Shown piece after piece: positions 26,010 to 35,604 of a DNA stretch of 47,988 bases. Every line of letters starts with the position of its first letter. The stretch's first letter is position 1. This DNA is from Flavobacteriaceae bacterium (GTDB lineage Bacteria > Bacteroidota > Bacteroidia > Flavobacteriales > Flavobacteriaceae): NCBI GenBank assembly GCA_018699935.1, contig JABISF010000073.1:1-47988 (forward strand). The letters run 5' to 3'. The notes beneath the pieces are model-generated. The model ran no database searches. It saw nothing but the letters and a program-made list of their open reading frames with translations, and was not told the origin of the DNA. Position numbers and translations under genes: made by a program.

Positions 26010-26442
26010 GGTACGATTTAACTTTCAATTGTGTCTGCAAGCTACATTTTGCGTTAGCAAAAAAACTAAGGGTTTTCACTGAATTTTATAAATCAGGGAA
26101 TAGACTGATTTATTGATGAACTGTCTTATATACCTTGCAAGAAAAAGTGGAAGTCCCTCTAAAAAAACAACCCAGCCCCCTATCAAGGGGGAGGTGAGGC
26201 TCCTCAAAAAAAACAACCCTCCCCCCTATCAAGGGGGGCTAGGGGGGTGTAAAAACCCTAAAGATGAATCAAACGTTCGTAATTCTTAACACTTTCATTA
26301 AAGTCCAGTTCTAAATCAACCCCCTCTAAATAAAATATGTTCCCTGAGAAGTGAATTACTTATCCTTGGATTTATAAAAATCCCCAAACACCAACTCTTT
26401 TGGAAATAAAGTATATTTAAACTTTAATTTAAAATAAAAGGC
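26010..26442. other. Gene-free stretch between divergent units
   Basis: With the inverted repeat to its left, this forms the largest gene-free region of the window. It contains the tandem C-rich palindromes described separately (26161-26252). I see no ORF, tRNA or further clear promoter. The first gene to the right begins at an unusual TTG. Confidence 0.6.
26161..26252. repeat. Two tandem REP-like palindromes
   Basis: Two similar units start with a run of A, then ACAACCC. Each contains a palindrome with the same core: CCCCC-TATCAA-GGGGG (26176-26191) and CCCCCC-TATCAA-GGGGGG (26221-26238). Both have the same orientation and about 45 bases separate them. They lie outside any gene. They resemble the short C-run/G-run palindromic repeats scattered between genes in many Bacteroidota genomes. 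No long T-run follows, so they are not classical terminators. Confidence 0.75.
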
Positions 26443-27570
26443 TTGCTGCTTCCCTTTTTAATTGTAGTGTCTACCGTTTTTTTTATTCGATTCATCGAGC
26501 AAAAGCAGCATCCTTGGTTGATTGCTTTTTTTAATTGGGTTCCCGCAATTTTATTGGCCTATATCGTGCCGGCAGGACTTGCTGGAGTGCTTCAAAAAGA
26601 CTTTTCATCCTCCGAAATTCACACGCTAAGCAAAGCCCTTTTTATTCCCTTAGCCATTGTGGCTGTAATGAGCAGTTTGTCGCTCCCCCAGCTGAAATCC
26701 ATTGGTTGGAAACCCATTTTGGTCTTTCTCTCGGGTTCTTTTTGGATTGCTGTTTTTCCGATTGGTTTGTTATTCATTTTTAAAAAAAGTGCCTTTGTTC
26801 AAGATTTTATTATACAACAAGAATTTTGGAAAGGCATTCCACCGGTGGTGGGTAGTTGGATTGGAGGTAGTACGAGTCAGCTCGTTTTAAAAGAATTAGT
26901 CGCTTGTTCGGAAGCAGTTTTTTTAACCATCCTTGTGTTGGACAATATTTTAGTCAACCTTTGGACGATTTTTATGTTCCAAAGCATCAAAAAAAGTAAT
27001 TTTTTAAATCGTTTACTTCGAATTGACGGACGCTCACCCCTTGAAGCTGTGCATACGGACAAAGAAAACAAAATGAATCCTTTGTTGAGTTTTATTATCC
27101 TTCTTGGAGCGGTGGTTGGGGCACACTTTTTTATTCCTTCTTTTGTTGCCAAAATTATTTGCTTGTCCTTTGTAGGTATCGCACTGAGTAATTTGATCAA
27201 AAATTGGAATTTTGGTTTTGTACATAAACTGGGTGGGGTGTTAATCCTCATCGTCATGGCGGTATTGGGACTAAAACTAAAATTTAGCCTCCTCCAATTT
27301 GATTATCTATTTATGGGCTTTTTAGTCCTTTGGCTGGTCAGTCATTTTGTAATCATGTTGGGGGTTGCCAAACTCTTAAATGTCAATACGGCTTGGGTTC
27401 CTATTTCCAGCATGGCCAATGTGGGGGGCATTGCCACGGCACCCGCCGTTACGGCTGCCTATGAAGAAAAATGGATGCCACATGCCATCATTTTAGCGGT
27501 TTTGAGCATGGCTACGGGAACTTTTTGGGGGATGCTAACCATTTCCCTTTTTAAAATTTTTGTTTTATAA
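26443..27570 (+). CDS. DUF819 family membrane protein
   Basis: The 375-residue, roughly ten-helix protein matches DUF819 (YjcL-like): WLIAFFNWVPAILLAYIVPAGLAG near the start, a PLAIVAVMSSLSLPQL segment, GSWIGGSTSQLV, and a C-terminal half with NVGGIATAPAVTAAYEEKWMPHAIILAVL. The family is thought to be transporter-like, but no substrate is known. The start is TTG at 26443: an in-frame stop lies at 26425-26427 and no ATG lies between it and the hydrophobic N-terminus. The next gene starts 15 bases after its stop, so they form a pair. Confidence 0.85.
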   Translation: MLLPFLIVVSTVFFIRFIEQKQHPWLIAFFNWVPAILLAYIVPAGLAGVLQKDFSSSEIHTLSKALFIPLAIVAVMSSLSLPQLKSIGWKPILVFLSGSFWIAVFPIGLLFIFKKSAFVQDFIIQQEFWKGIPPVVGSWIGGSTSQLVLKELVACSEAVFLTILVLDNILVNLWTIFMFQSIKKSNFLNRLLRIDGRSPLEAVHTDKENKMNPLLSFIILLGAVVGAHFFIPSFVAKIICLSFVGIALSNLIKNWNFGFVHKLGGVLILIVMAVLGLKLKFSLLQFDYLFMGFLVLWLVSHFVIMLGVAKLLNVNTAWVPISSMANVGGIATAPAVTAAYEEKWMPHAIILAVLSMATGTFWGMLTISLFKIFVL

Positions 27571-27585
27571 CCTTCTCTTTTTTCT

Positions 27586-28446
27586 ATGAACAAACAACAC
27601 TATTCGTATTTATTAATGCTCAATTTGGGGATGTTGTTTGTGAGTACCTCTGGGGCTTTGGGACGCTATATCGCCCTCCCTCCTCCTTTGGTCATTTGGT
27701 GCAGAGCCCTCATTGCCTTTGTTGTTTTAGGCATTTATTGTTATTGGAAAAAAGAGCAATTCCTAAATGCCTTTAATAAAAATCGAACCACTATTTTCCT
27801 CAGTGGGAGTTTGCTGACTTTTCATTGGGTCACCTATTTTTTTGCCTTGCAATGGAGTAATGTCGCCATAGGAATGCTCTCCATGTTTACCTATCCTGTG
27901 ATGACTGTTTTTTTAGAACCCTTGTTTTTTAAATCTAAATTAGAACCTATTCACCTCCTCTTGGGACTCCTCATTCTTCTTGGGGTGTTTTTTCTGGTTC
28001 CAAATTTTAATTTCAACAGCAATACTACTCAAGGGATGCTGATCGGCTTGGTATCAGCCTTGACCTATGCGCTGCGGAATATCATTCTTAAAAAAAGAAT
28101 GGTCAATACCAACGGTTCTTTGATGATGTGGTTTCAAATGGGAATGACCATAGTGCTGCTATCTCCCGTAATGCTCCTCTATTCCTTTGAAACGGTTCCT
28201 CAACAACTCCCCTATATTTTTATTTTGGGGGTGGTCACAACAGCACTTGGACATACCCTTTTTTTAAACAGCTTTAAACATTTTACGATCGGAACAGCCA
28301 GTATCATCAGTAGTATTCAACCTATTTTTGGGATTCTCATTGCGATGGTATTTTTAGGAGAAATTCCGCATTACAAAAGTCTGATTGGAGGAAGTATTAT
28401 TTTACTCACCGTAATTATCGAAAGTTTACGTTCTAAAAATCGTTAA
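27586..28446 (+). CDS. EamA/DMT-family transporter
   Basis: The 286-residue protein has about ten membrane helices arranged as two EamA repeats, the hallmark of the drug/metabolite transporter superfamily. Repeat 1 includes LGMLFVSTSGALGRYIALPPPLVIWCRA and WSNVAIGMLSMFTYPVMTVFLEPL. Repeat 2 includes LVSALTYALRNIILKKR and SIISSIQPIFGILIAMVFLGEIPHYKSLIGG. Members export amino acids, nucleotides or other small molecules; nothing here fixes the substrate. It is probably co-transcribed with the DUF819 gene 15 bases upstream. Confidence 0.92.
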   Translation: MNKQHYSYLLMLNLGMLFVSTSGALGRYIALPPPLVIWCRALIAFVVLGIYCYWKKEQFLNAFNKNRTTIFLSGSLLTFHWVTYFFALQWSNVAIGMLSMFTYPVMTVFLEPLFFKSKLEPIHLLLGLLILLGVFFLVPNFNFNSNTTQGMLIGLVSALTYALRNIILKKRMVNTNGSLMMWFQMGMTIVLLSPVMLLYSFETVPQQLPYIFILGVVTTALGHTLFLNSFKHFTIGTASIISSIQPIFGILIAMVFLGEIPHYKSLIGGSIILLTVIIESLRSKNR

Positions 28447-28480
28447 ACAATGGAAACCCTTATCTTTAAATAAAAAAACA

Positions 28481-29368
28481 ATGCATCTTCAAAATGTCTC
28501 CAAAAGTTACGGTTCCTTTCCCGCTTTACAGGGGGTTTCGCTACGCCTAAAAAAAGGGGAAGTTGTAGGGCTGTTGGGACCCAACGGAGCCGGGAAATCC
28601 ACTTTGATGAAAATCTTGACGGGCTATTATCAAAATTGGGAAGGTGAAATTCATTTCGAGGGAAAAGATTTGCGAAAAGCATTGCCCGAAATTCAGAGAC
28701 AAATTGGCTATTTGCCCGAAAACAATCCTTTGTATTTGGAAATGTATGTCAAAGAATATCTAAAATTTGTTGCCGACCTCTACCAACTGCCGCAAGCACC
28801 CATAGCGGAAGTATTGAAAAAAACTGGTTTGGATACCCATGCCACGCAAATCATTCGAACGCTTTCCAAAGGCTATCGCCAACGTCTGGGATTGGCTGCT
28901 GCACTTTTGCACAATCCGAAATGGATCATCTTGGATGAGCCCACTACCGGACTGGACCCCAATCAATTGGTTGAAATCAGAAAACTTATTCGTACGTTGG
29001 GAAAAGAAAAAACCGTTTTGCTTTCCACCCATATTTTACAAGAAGTCAGTGCGCTTTGCGATCGGGTGATTATCATTCACAAAGGCCGTATTGTATTGGA
29101 CGAACCCATGGAAAAACTCACGGCCAACCAAGCGTCCATCATACAAGTAAGCTTTGACTATCGGGTTGAGACGGTGGCACTACAGCAATTGAAAAACATC
29201 CATAAGGTGGTCAATACCCACGATTTTGATTATGAATTGTATGTGGAAGGCAACGAAGACCAACGTCCTGCAGTGTTTGATTTTGCCCATGATAATGGAC
29301 TAAAAATCTTAAACCTACAACTTAAAAATCAAGGGCTGGAAGAAGTGTTTAAGAAGTTGACACGTTAA
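28481..29368 (+). CDS. gldA: Gliding-type ABC transporter ATP-binding subunit GldA
   Basis: The 295-residue protein is an ABC ATPase with Walker A GPNGAGKST, Q-loop IGYLPENNPLY, signature LSKGYRQRLGLAAAL, Walker B WIILDEPTTGLDP and H-loop LLSTHILQE. A C-terminal extension of about 90 residues ends QLKNQGLEEVFKKLTR. Length and the PENNPLYLEMYVKEYLKFVA segment match GldA of gliding Flavobacteriia, which works with membrane proteins GldF and GldG; neither is in this window. Other DrrA/CcmA-like ATPases look similar, so the name is likely but not certain. The gene overlaps convergent metF by 4 bases. Confidence 0.8.
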   Translation: MHLQNVSKSYGSFPALQGVSLRLKKGEVVGLLGPNGAGKSTLMKILTGYYQNWEGEIHFEGKDLRKALPEIQRQIGYLPENNPLYLEMYVKEYLKFVADLYQLPQAPIAEVLKKTGLDTHATQIIRTLSKGYRQRLGLAAALLHNPKWIILDEPTTGLDPNQLVEIRKLIRTLGKEKTVLLSTHILQEVSALCDRVIIIHKGRIVLDEPMEKLTANQASIIQVSFDYRVETVALQQLKNIHKVVNTHDFDYELYVEGNEDQRPAVFDFAHDNGLKILNLQLKNQGLEEVFKKLTR

Positions 29369-30321
29369 AAAATCCGCTCTGCAATTTGTTTAATATTATC
29401 GGCTTTCCCCATAGAATAGTAATGTAAAAAAGGAACATTTGCAGCTTTAAGTTCCTTACTCTGTTCAATACACCACTCCACCCCTACTTGGCGAACGGCC
29501 TTATTGTCTTTGCATTTAATCACCTCTTTGATTAAAGCTTCGGGCAAATCCACATGAAAACGGTGCGGAATCATATTGAGTTGTTTGAGTGTCGAAAGGG
29601 GTTTAAGTCCCGGAATAATGGGGACGGTGATTCCTTCTGCACGGGCTTTGGCGACATAATCAAAGTATTTTTGGTTGTCAAAAAACATTTGTGTAACGAC
29701 ATAGTCGGCTCCGGATTTTATTTTTTTCTTTAAAAAGTGAATATCGCTCTCCAAGCTGGGGGCTTCCATATGTTTTTCAGGATAGCCCGCCACCCCGATA
29801 CAAAAATTTGTAGCATGGGAATTTAAAAGGTCGCTATCCAAATAGATTCCGTTATTGAGATGCGCCACTTGTTCCACCAACTCATTAGCATAGGAATGAC
29901 CGTCCTCGCTGGGCGTAAAATAATTTTCGGTCTTAATGGCGTCTCCACGAAGGGCAACTACATTGTCGATTTCCAAAAAATCCAAATCGATCAAAAAATT
30001 CTCGGTATCTTCTTTACTAAATCCACCGCAAAGAATATGTGGAATGGCATCTACACCATATTTACTCTGTATAGCGGCGCAAATTCCAACCGTACCGGGT
30101 CGTTTGCGAATGATCTTTTTTTCCAAAAGCCCCCCTTTAACTTCCTTGTACACATGTTCCTCTCGGTGATAAGTAACATCTATAAAGGGTGGCTCAAATT
30201 CCATCAGCGTATCTATGGCTTCAAATAAATCTTTGATGTTTTGTCCTTTTAAAGGAGGAAGAATTTCAAAGGTAAACTGCGTAGCTCCTTTGGCATTGGC
30301 AATATGTTCTGTAACTTTCAT
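29365..30321 (-). CDS. metF: Methylenetetrahydrofolate reductase [NAD(P)H]
   Basis: MetF reduces 5,10-methylene-THF to 5-methyl-THF, the methyl donor for methionine synthase. The 318-residue protein is a FAD-binding TIM barrel with FEILPPLKGQNI, FIDVTYHREE, HILCGGFSKEDTENFL, VVALRGDA, CIGVAGYPEKHMEAPS and YVVTQMFFDN. Length is slightly above the bacterial norm of about 296. It is the last gene of the methionine operon, 2 bases after the methionine synthase gene, and so supplies the co-substrate for its neighbour. It converges on gldA with a 4-base overlap and no visible terminator. Confidence 0.96.
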   Translation of the reverse strand: MKVTEHIANAKGATQFTFEILPPLKGQNIKDLFEAIDTLMEFEPPFIDVTYHREEHVYKEVKGGLLEKKIIRKRPGTVGICAAIQSKYGVDAIPHILCGGFSKEDTENFLIDLDFLEIDNVVALRGDAIKTENYFTPSEDGHSYANELVEQVAHLNNGIYLDSDLLNSHATNFCIGVAGYPEKHMEAPSLESDIHFLKKKIKSGADYVVTQMFFDNQKYFDYVAKARAEGITVPIIPGLKPLSTLKQLNMIPHRFHVDLPEALIKEVIKCKDNKAVRQVGVEWCIEQSKELKAANVPFLHYYSMGKADNIKQIAERIF

Positions 30322-30323
30322 AT

Positions 30324-33008
30324 TTAGCTATCTACAAGATTAGGATTCAGCCACTTTCGGGCTTCCTCGAGGGGAATATTTCGGCGTTTGCTGTACGCCT
30401 CCAATTGATCTTCTTTAATTTTTCCAAGGCCAAAATAACGTGCCTCGGGATGTGCAAAATAGTAGCCTGAAACAGCGGCTGCCGGCCACATGGCCAAACT
30501 CTCTGTCAGCTGTACTCCGATGGTCTCTTCTACTTGCAAAAGCTCCCACAGGGTTCGTTTTTCTAGGTGGTCGGGACAGGCCGGATAGCCCGGGGCTGGA
30601 CGAATCCCTTTGTAGGATTCTTGTATCAATTCATCGGTGGACAAAGATTCCTGAGGCGCATAACCCCAATACTCGGTGCGCACTTTTAAATGCAAATATT
30701 CCGCAAATGCTTCTGCCAATCGATCGGCCAAGGCTTTGACCATGATGGAACTATAATCGTCATTTGCTTTTTCAAAAGCGTTGGCTTTTTCTGCGGTTCC
30801 AAATCCGGTACTCACACAAAATGCCCCCATATAATCCGCTTTGCCACTACTTTTGGGCGCAATAAAATCAGCCAGTGCCATATTGGGCTGCCCTTTGCTT
30901 TTTTTAAGTTGTTGTCTTAAGGTCAACCAACGGGCGCAAACTTCCTTCTTTTGGTGATCTTTATAAATTTCAATATCGTCGCCCACTGCATTGGCAGGAA
31001 AAATTCCAAAACGGGCTTTGGCCTGGAGCCATTTTTCAGCAATAATGGAGTGAAGCATCGCTTGAGCATCGGAAAACAAAACGGTAGCTTGTTCTCCCAA
31101 CACAGCATCTTTTAGGATCTCGGGATATTTTCCATGCAAATCCCAAGAGCGAAAAAAGGGCGTCCAATCAATATAAGGAACCAATTCGGCAAGTGGAAAA
31201 TCTTCCAAAGTATGGGCGCCTAATTGTTGCGGAACCACGCTTTCAAAATCGTCCCACGCAATGGGGAACGGATTTTGGCGCGCTGCTTCATAGGACAAGT
31301 ATTCTTTGGCAGTCGTACGGGCTAAAAATTTTTCCTTAAACAGTTCGTATTCTTCTCTGATTTTGAGCGTATAGGCCGCTTTGTTTTCTTCTTGCAATAA
31401 ATTGCTCACAACGCCCACGGCTCGCGATGCATCATTAACATGAATGACCGGAGCTTTGGAAACCGGTGCAATTTTGACGGCAGTATGCGCCTTGGAGGTT
31501 GTGGCTCCCCCAATCAAAACCGGGATGTTTATATTTTGTCGATCCAATTCTTTTGCCAGATATACCATCTCGTCCAAAGAAGGGGTAATCAAACCCGAAA
31601 GTCCAATCACATCGACTTGTTCTTCAAGAGCACGTTGGATGATGAGTTCCGGCGGCACCATCACCCCTAAATCCACTATTTCGTAATTGTTACATGCCAA
31701 TACCACGCTGACAATATTTTTCCCGATATCGTGCACATCGCCTTTTACCGTTGCCATCAATATTTTTCCGGCATATTGTGCCCCTTGATTTTTTTCTGCT
31801 TCTATAAAAGGTTGCAAATAGGCAACGGCTTTTTTCATCACCCGTGCCGATTTCACCACCTGGGGCAAAAACATTTTTCCTTCCCCAAACAAATCTCCCA
31901 CGACGTTCATTCCGTCCATCAAAGGTCCTTCAATCACTTCTATGGGGCGATTGGCAATCAAACGTGCCTCTTCGGTATCCGCTTCAATAAAAGCATCTAT
32001 ACCCTTGATCAAGGCGTGCGTTATCCTGCTTTTTAAATCTTCTTTTCGCCAAGCATCATCTTGTTTCTTCCCTTCTTTTTTTTGGGAAATCACATTTTCA
32101 GCAAAATCCAGCAAGCGCTCTGTGGCATCTGCTCTGCGGTCCAACAACACATCTTCTACCCGCTCCATCAAATCTTTGGGCACTTCGTCATAAACCTCCA
32201 AAAGCGTAGGATTAACGATTCCCATATTCATTCCATGCTGGATGGCGTGGTATAAAAAAGAGGCGTGCATGGCTTCCCGCACGGTATTATTTCCTCGGAA
32301 AGAAAAAGAAACGTTACTGACTCCCCCACTCACACTGGCGTGGGGCAGATTTTCCCGGATCCATTGGGTCGCTTCAAAAAAGTCCAACGCATTCCGGCGA
32401 TGTTCCTCCATCCCAGTGGCTACTGGAAAAATATTGGGATCAAATATGATGTCTTCAGGAGCAAAATGAACTTGCTCAACCAATATCGCATAAGAGCGTG
32501 CACAAATTTCAATGCGGCGTTCCAAAGAGTCGGCTTGACCTGCTTCATCAAAAGCCATAACAATGACTGCCGCTCCGTATTTTTTGATAGTGGTGGCTTG
32601 ATGAATAAAATTGGCTTCCCCCTCTTTTAAACTGATGGAGTTAACCACCGCTTTGCCTTGTACCACTTTTAATCCCGCTTCAATAATTTCCCATTTGGAA
32701 CTATCGATCATTACTGGGACTTTGGCAATATCAGGTTCGGCAGCAATTAAATTCAAGAAATGGGTCATTGCTTGCACTCCATCAATCATCCCTTCATCCA
32801 TGTTGACATCGATGATTTGAGCACCCCCAATCACTTGGTCTCTCGCAATTTCCACTGCTTCATCAAAATTATTTTGTTGAATCAATCGAAGAAATTTTCG
32901 AGAACCGGTCACATTGGTGCGCTCCCCCACATTCACAAAGTTGGTTTGTGCGGTGATGATAAGGGGTTCTAATCCAGAAAGTTGAAGGGGTTTTCGAGCT
33001 TTAGACAT
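30324..33008 (-). CDS. metH: Cobalamin-dependent methionine synthase, folate/cobalamin/activation part
   Basis: With the ATG at 33008 the protein has 894 residues ([10 protein letters not shown]). This start overlaps the upstream gene by 8 bases (ATGTCTAA) and is better than an earlier in-frame start at 33101, which would add 31 residues encoded inside the upstream gene. Domains in order are a pterin-binding barrel ([14 protein letters not shown], then VMIDSSKWE), the cobalamin cap and B12 domain ([13 protein letters not shown], the His being the expected cobalt ligand; [13 protein letters not shown]), and the SAM-binding activation domain ([12 protein letters not shown]). The homocysteine-binding module is missing and is encoded by the preceding gene. 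Together they equal one full MetH. Confidence 0.96.
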   Translation of the reverse strand: MSKARKPLQLSGLEPLIITAQTNFVNVGERTNVTGSRKFLRLIQQNNFDEAVEIARDQVIGGAQIIDVNMDEGMIDGVQAMTHFLNLIAAEPDIAKVPVMIDSSKWEIIEAGLKVVQGKAVVNSISLKEGEANFIHQATTIKKYGAAVIVMAFDEAGQADSLERRIEICARSYAILVEQVHFAPEDIIFDPNIFPVATGMEEHRRNALDFFEATQWIRENLPHASVSGGVSNVSFSFRGNNTVREAMHASFLYHAIQHGMNMGIVNPTLLEVYDEVPKDLMERVEDVLLDRRADATERLLDFAENVISQKKEGKKQDDAWRKEDLKSRITHALIKGIDAFIEADTEEARLIANRPIEVIEGPLMDGMNVVGDLFGEGKMFLPQVVKSARVMKKAVAYLQPFIEAEKNQGAQYAGKILMATVKGDVHDIGKNIVSVVLACNNYEIVDLGVMVPPELIIQRALEEQVDVIGLSGLITPSLDEMVYLAKELDRQNINIPVLIGGATTSKAHTAVKIAPVSKAPVIHVNDASRAVGVVSNLLQEENKAAYTLKIREEYELFKEKFLARTTAKEYLSYEAARQNPFPIAWDDFESVVPQQLGAHTLEDFPLAELVPYIDWTPFFRSWDLHGKYPEILKDAVLGEQATVLFSDAQAMLHSIIAEKWLQAKARFGIFPANAVGDDIEIYKDHQKKEVCARWLTLRQQLKKSKGQPNMALADFIAPKSSGKADYMGAFCVSTGFGTAEKANAFEKANDDYSSIMVKALADRLAEAFAEYLHLKVRTEYWGYAPQESLSTDELIQESYKGIRPAPGYPACPDHLEKRTLWELLQVEETIGVQLTESLAMWPAAAVSGYYFAHPEARYFGLGKIKEDQLEAYSKRRNIPLEEARKWLNPNLVDS

Positions 33009-34005
33009 ATTCAGTAATTTGAGGAATTCGAGGAGGCATCCCTTTGGCCACCGCTGCAATGAGACGAATATGTTCTGGGGTTGTTCCGCAACAGCCCCCA
33101 ATGATGTTTACCACTTGATTTTGTAAATAGGTTTCAATCAAAGCCTTCATTTCTTCAGGACTTTGATCGTAGGCTCCAAAAGCATTTGGCAAGCCCGCAT
33201 TGGGGTGGGCGGAAACATAGATATCTGATTTTTCAGACAAACGTTTTACATAGGGGAATAATTGATCAGCGCCCAAAGCGCAGTTAAACCCTATACTCAA
33301 TATGGGAATATGACTGAGCGAAATTTTAAATGCTTCCACGGTTTGACCGGAAAGCGTTCTTCCACTGGCATCCGTTATCGTCCCACTCACCATGATGGGG
33401 ATGTCGAGTTGTTGTTGTGTCTTTAATTCGTGGATGGCATATAAAGCGGCTTTGGCATTGAGTGTGTCAAAAATGGTTTCGACGAGTAAAACATCTGCTC
33501 CTCCATCAATAAGTCCGGCGACTTGCTCGGTATAGGCCGCAACCAAAGTGTCAAAATCTATGGCGCGATAGCCGGGGTCATTCACATCGGGTGACATGCT
33601 GGCCGTTTTGTTGGTGGGTCCTATGGAGCCCGCCACAAAGCGCGGTTGGTCGGGTGTTTTTTCATTGTAAATTAGCACGGCCTCCTTGCCAATTTTGGCA
33701 CTTTCAAAATTTAACTCATACGCCAAAGCTTCCATTTGATAATCCGCCATTCCAATAGAAGTGGAAGAAAAAGTATTGGTTTCTATGATGTCTGCCCCTG
33801 CTTCCAAATAGGCCAAATGAATGTTTTTGATGAGTTCGGGTTTTGTAATCGAAAGCAAATCATTATTCCCTTTTAGGGCGCAGGGATGGTCCATAAAACG
33901 ATCTCCACGAAAATCGGCTTCTTCCAACAGAGAATTTTGGATCATAGTACCCATGGCACCGTCCAATACTAAAATCCGTTTTTCTAAAGCAGCTACAATA
34001 TCCAT
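33001..34005 (-). CDS. metH: Homocysteine S-methyltransferase module of split methionine synthase
   Basis: This 334-residue protein equals the N-terminal homocysteine-binding barrel of MetH. It shows [14 protein letters not shown] at the start, ETNTFSSTS, and the zinc-binding cysteines in IGFNCALG and the paired Cys in [13 protein letters not shown]. The ATG at 34005 lies 1 base after the metZ stop; another ATG at 34023 would add 6 residues and overlap metZ. The enzyme needs the cobalamin and folate domains made by the next gene, which overlaps it by 8 bases. Split MetH is a known arrangement in Bacteroidota. Confidence 0.93.
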   Translation of the reverse strand: MDIVAALEKRILVLDGAMGTMIQNSLLEEADFRGDRFMDHPCALKGNNDLLSITKPELIKNIHLAYLEAGADIIETNTFSSTSIGMADYQMEALAYELNFESAKIGKEAVLIYNEKTPDQPRFVAGSIGPTNKTASMSPDVNDPGYRAIDFDTLVAAYTEQVAGLIDGGADVLLVETIFDTLNAKAALYAIHELKTQQQLDIPIMVSGTITDASGRTLSGQTVEAFKISLSHIPILSIGFNCALGADQLFPYVKRLSEKSDIYVSAHPNAGLPNAFGAYDQSPEEMKALIETYLQNQVVNIIGGCCGTTPEHIRLIAAVAKGMPPRIPQITEYV

Positions 34006-34006
34006 T

Positions 34007-35173
34007 TTATTGATGTAATGCATTTTCTATATCGTTCCAAATATCTTCGGGATGTTCCAATCCGACAGACAGCCGAATGGAACCATCGGTGATTCCCACC
34101 GCCAAGCGGTCTTCTCCGGCCAGTTTGCTGTGTGTGGTCGAAGCGGGATGCGTTATTATTGTTCTGGAATCGCCCAAATTTGAAGAGAGCGAACACAGGC
34201 GAATGGCATTGATAAAATTCCTTCCTGCTTCTAAACCTCCCTTTACTTCAAAGGCAATGATACTCCCGCCTTTGAGCATTTGTTTTTTTGCTAATTCAAA
34301 TTGGGGATGGGATTTTAAAAAAGGGTATTTCACCCAATTGATGCTGGGATGTTGCTCCAATCGCGCTGCAATTTGTAGCGCATTTTCACAATGCCGATCA
34401 ACACGTAGGGATAAGGTTTCCAAACTTTTGGAAAGCACCCAAGCGTTAAAAGGCGACATGGAAGCACCCGTGTTTTTGGCAAATAAATAGAGTTCACGAA
34501 TCAAGTCTTTTTTACCCACCGTGATTCCTCCCAAGACACGACCCTGACCATCCATCAATTTGGTTGCCGAATGAATGACCAAGTCGGCACCAAATTTTAT
34601 GGGTTGTTGCAGATAGGGTGTCGCAAAACAATTGTCTACTATAAACAACAATCCATGCTTTTTGGCTAAAGCACCCAACGCGCTCAGATCAACAATATCA
34701 ACCCCGGGATTGGTCGGAGATTCTACATAAATACACTTGGTGTTGGGTTGAATCAAAGCAGCGGCTCCGTCCAAATCATCAATCGCAAAATAACTATTGG
34801 TGATGTTCCATTTGGGCAAATATTTGGTAAATAAGGTGTGGGTGGATCCAAACACAGCGCGGGCAGAAATGATGTGATCTCCTGCATTTAAAAAAGCCAC
34901 AAAAGTTGCATAAATAGCAGCCATACCTGTTGCAAAAGCAACCCCATCTTCAGCACCTTCCATTTGAACCACTTTTTGGACAAATTCCGTAGTATTGGGA
35001 TTGGTAAAACGGCTGTAGATATTTCGTTCCTTCTCTTCGGCAAAGGAAGCCCGCATGTCCTCTGCATCCTCAAACACAAAACTTGAGGTCAGGTGGAGAG
35101 GGGTGGAATGTTCCAAAAACTGGGAACGCTCCGACTGCGTTCGTATGGCTTGAGTTTCAAATTTTGGATTCAT
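34007..35173 (-). CDS. metZ: Trans-sulfuration family PLP enzyme, O-succinylhomoserine sulfhydrylase-like
   Basis: The 388-residue protein is a Cys/Met metabolism PLP enzyme. Visible features are YSRFTNPNTTEFVQKVVQMEGAE, SARAVFGSTHTLF, IYVESPTNPGVDIVDL, the Schiff-base Lys in VIHSATKLMDGQGRVLGG, and SLGDSRTIITHPASTTHSKL with the substrate-binding Arg and Ser. The pattern is that of MetZ, which makes homocysteine from an acyl-homoserine and sulfide. MetB-like cystathionine synthase activity cannot be ruled out by sequence alone. It overlaps the OsmC gene by 4 bases. It is the second such enzyme in the same operon, besides metY. Confidence 0.8.
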   Translation of the reverse strand: MNPKFETQAIRTQSERSQFLEHSTPLHLTSSFVFEDAEDMRASFAEEKERNIYSRFTNPNTTEFVQKVVQMEGAEDGVAFATGMAAIYATFVAFLNAGDHIISARAVFGSTHTLFTKYLPKWNITNSYFAIDDLDGAAALIQPNTKCIYVESPTNPGVDIVDLSALGALAKKHGLLFIVDNCFATPYLQQPIKFGADLVIHSATKLMDGQGRVLGGITVGKKDLIRELYLFAKNTGASMSPFNAWVLSKSLETLSLRVDRHCENALQIAARLEQHPSINWVKYPFLKSHPQFELAKKQMLKGGSIIAFEVKGGLEAGRNFINAIRLCSLSSNLGDSRTIITHPASTTHSKLAGEDRLAVGITDGSIRLSVGLEHPEDIWNDIENALHQ

Positions 35174-35595
35174 AGAGATTGCCCGTTTAATACGATATGG
35201 TGATTTATTTTTGCGGTGGGTTCTAGTGTTTTGGAAACGGAACAGTATTTTTCAAAAGACAATTGAGCCGCTCGTTTTGCCTTTTCCGCAGGGATGTCTC
35301 CTTCTAAAAAAATGGTAATATCAATCTGATAAAACATGGAAGGTACGGCATCGGCTTTACGCAAGCCTTCCACTTCCATTTTTAATACCGTGGGATTTAT
35401 TTTTTGTTTTTTAAGTATGGACACGATGTCAATACTGCTGCACCCGGCTACGCCCATTAACAAGAGTTCCATGGGACTAGCCCCTTGAACGGGACCGCTT
35501 GTTTTCGATTTGTTGTCTAACAAAACCGTATGGCCATTTTCGTTTTTTACTTCAAAAAGAAAATCTTGATCAATGCGTTCTAAAGCAACTTTCAT
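35170..35595 (-). CDS. OsmC family protein
   Basis: The 141-residue protein has the OsmC/Ohr fold pattern, with SPMELLLMGVAGCSSIDIVSILKKQK holding the first Cys and LSFEKYCSVSKTL the second. Family members reduce organic hydroperoxides with such a Cys pair. Here the gene is embedded between metX and metZ (9-base gap and 4-base overlap), within a pathway handling sulfide and homocysteine. A role in protecting or repairing thiols, or in sulfur transfer, is possible but only inferred from context. Confidence 0.9.
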   Translation of the reverse strand: MKVALERIDQDFLFEVKNENGHTVLLDNKSKTSGPVQGASPMELLLMGVAGCSSIDIVSILKKQKINPTVLKMEVEGLRKADAVPSMFYQIDITIFLEGDIPAEKAKRAAQLSFEKYCSVSKTLEPTAKINHHIVLNGQSL

Positions 35596-35604
35596 TTTGA
35601 GAAT

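Noticed and set aside
26161-26252. GC-rich palindromes as rho-independent terminators or a CRISPR array
   Set aside because: No T-run follows on either strand, only two units exist, and the spacing is not repeated; a REP-like element fits better.
33009-33101. 31-residue N-terminal extension of the long methionine synthase ORF
   Set aside because: It is encoded antiparallel to nothing but inside the upstream homocysteine-module gene in another frame. The ATG at 33008 gives the conserved N-terminus and a normal overlap.
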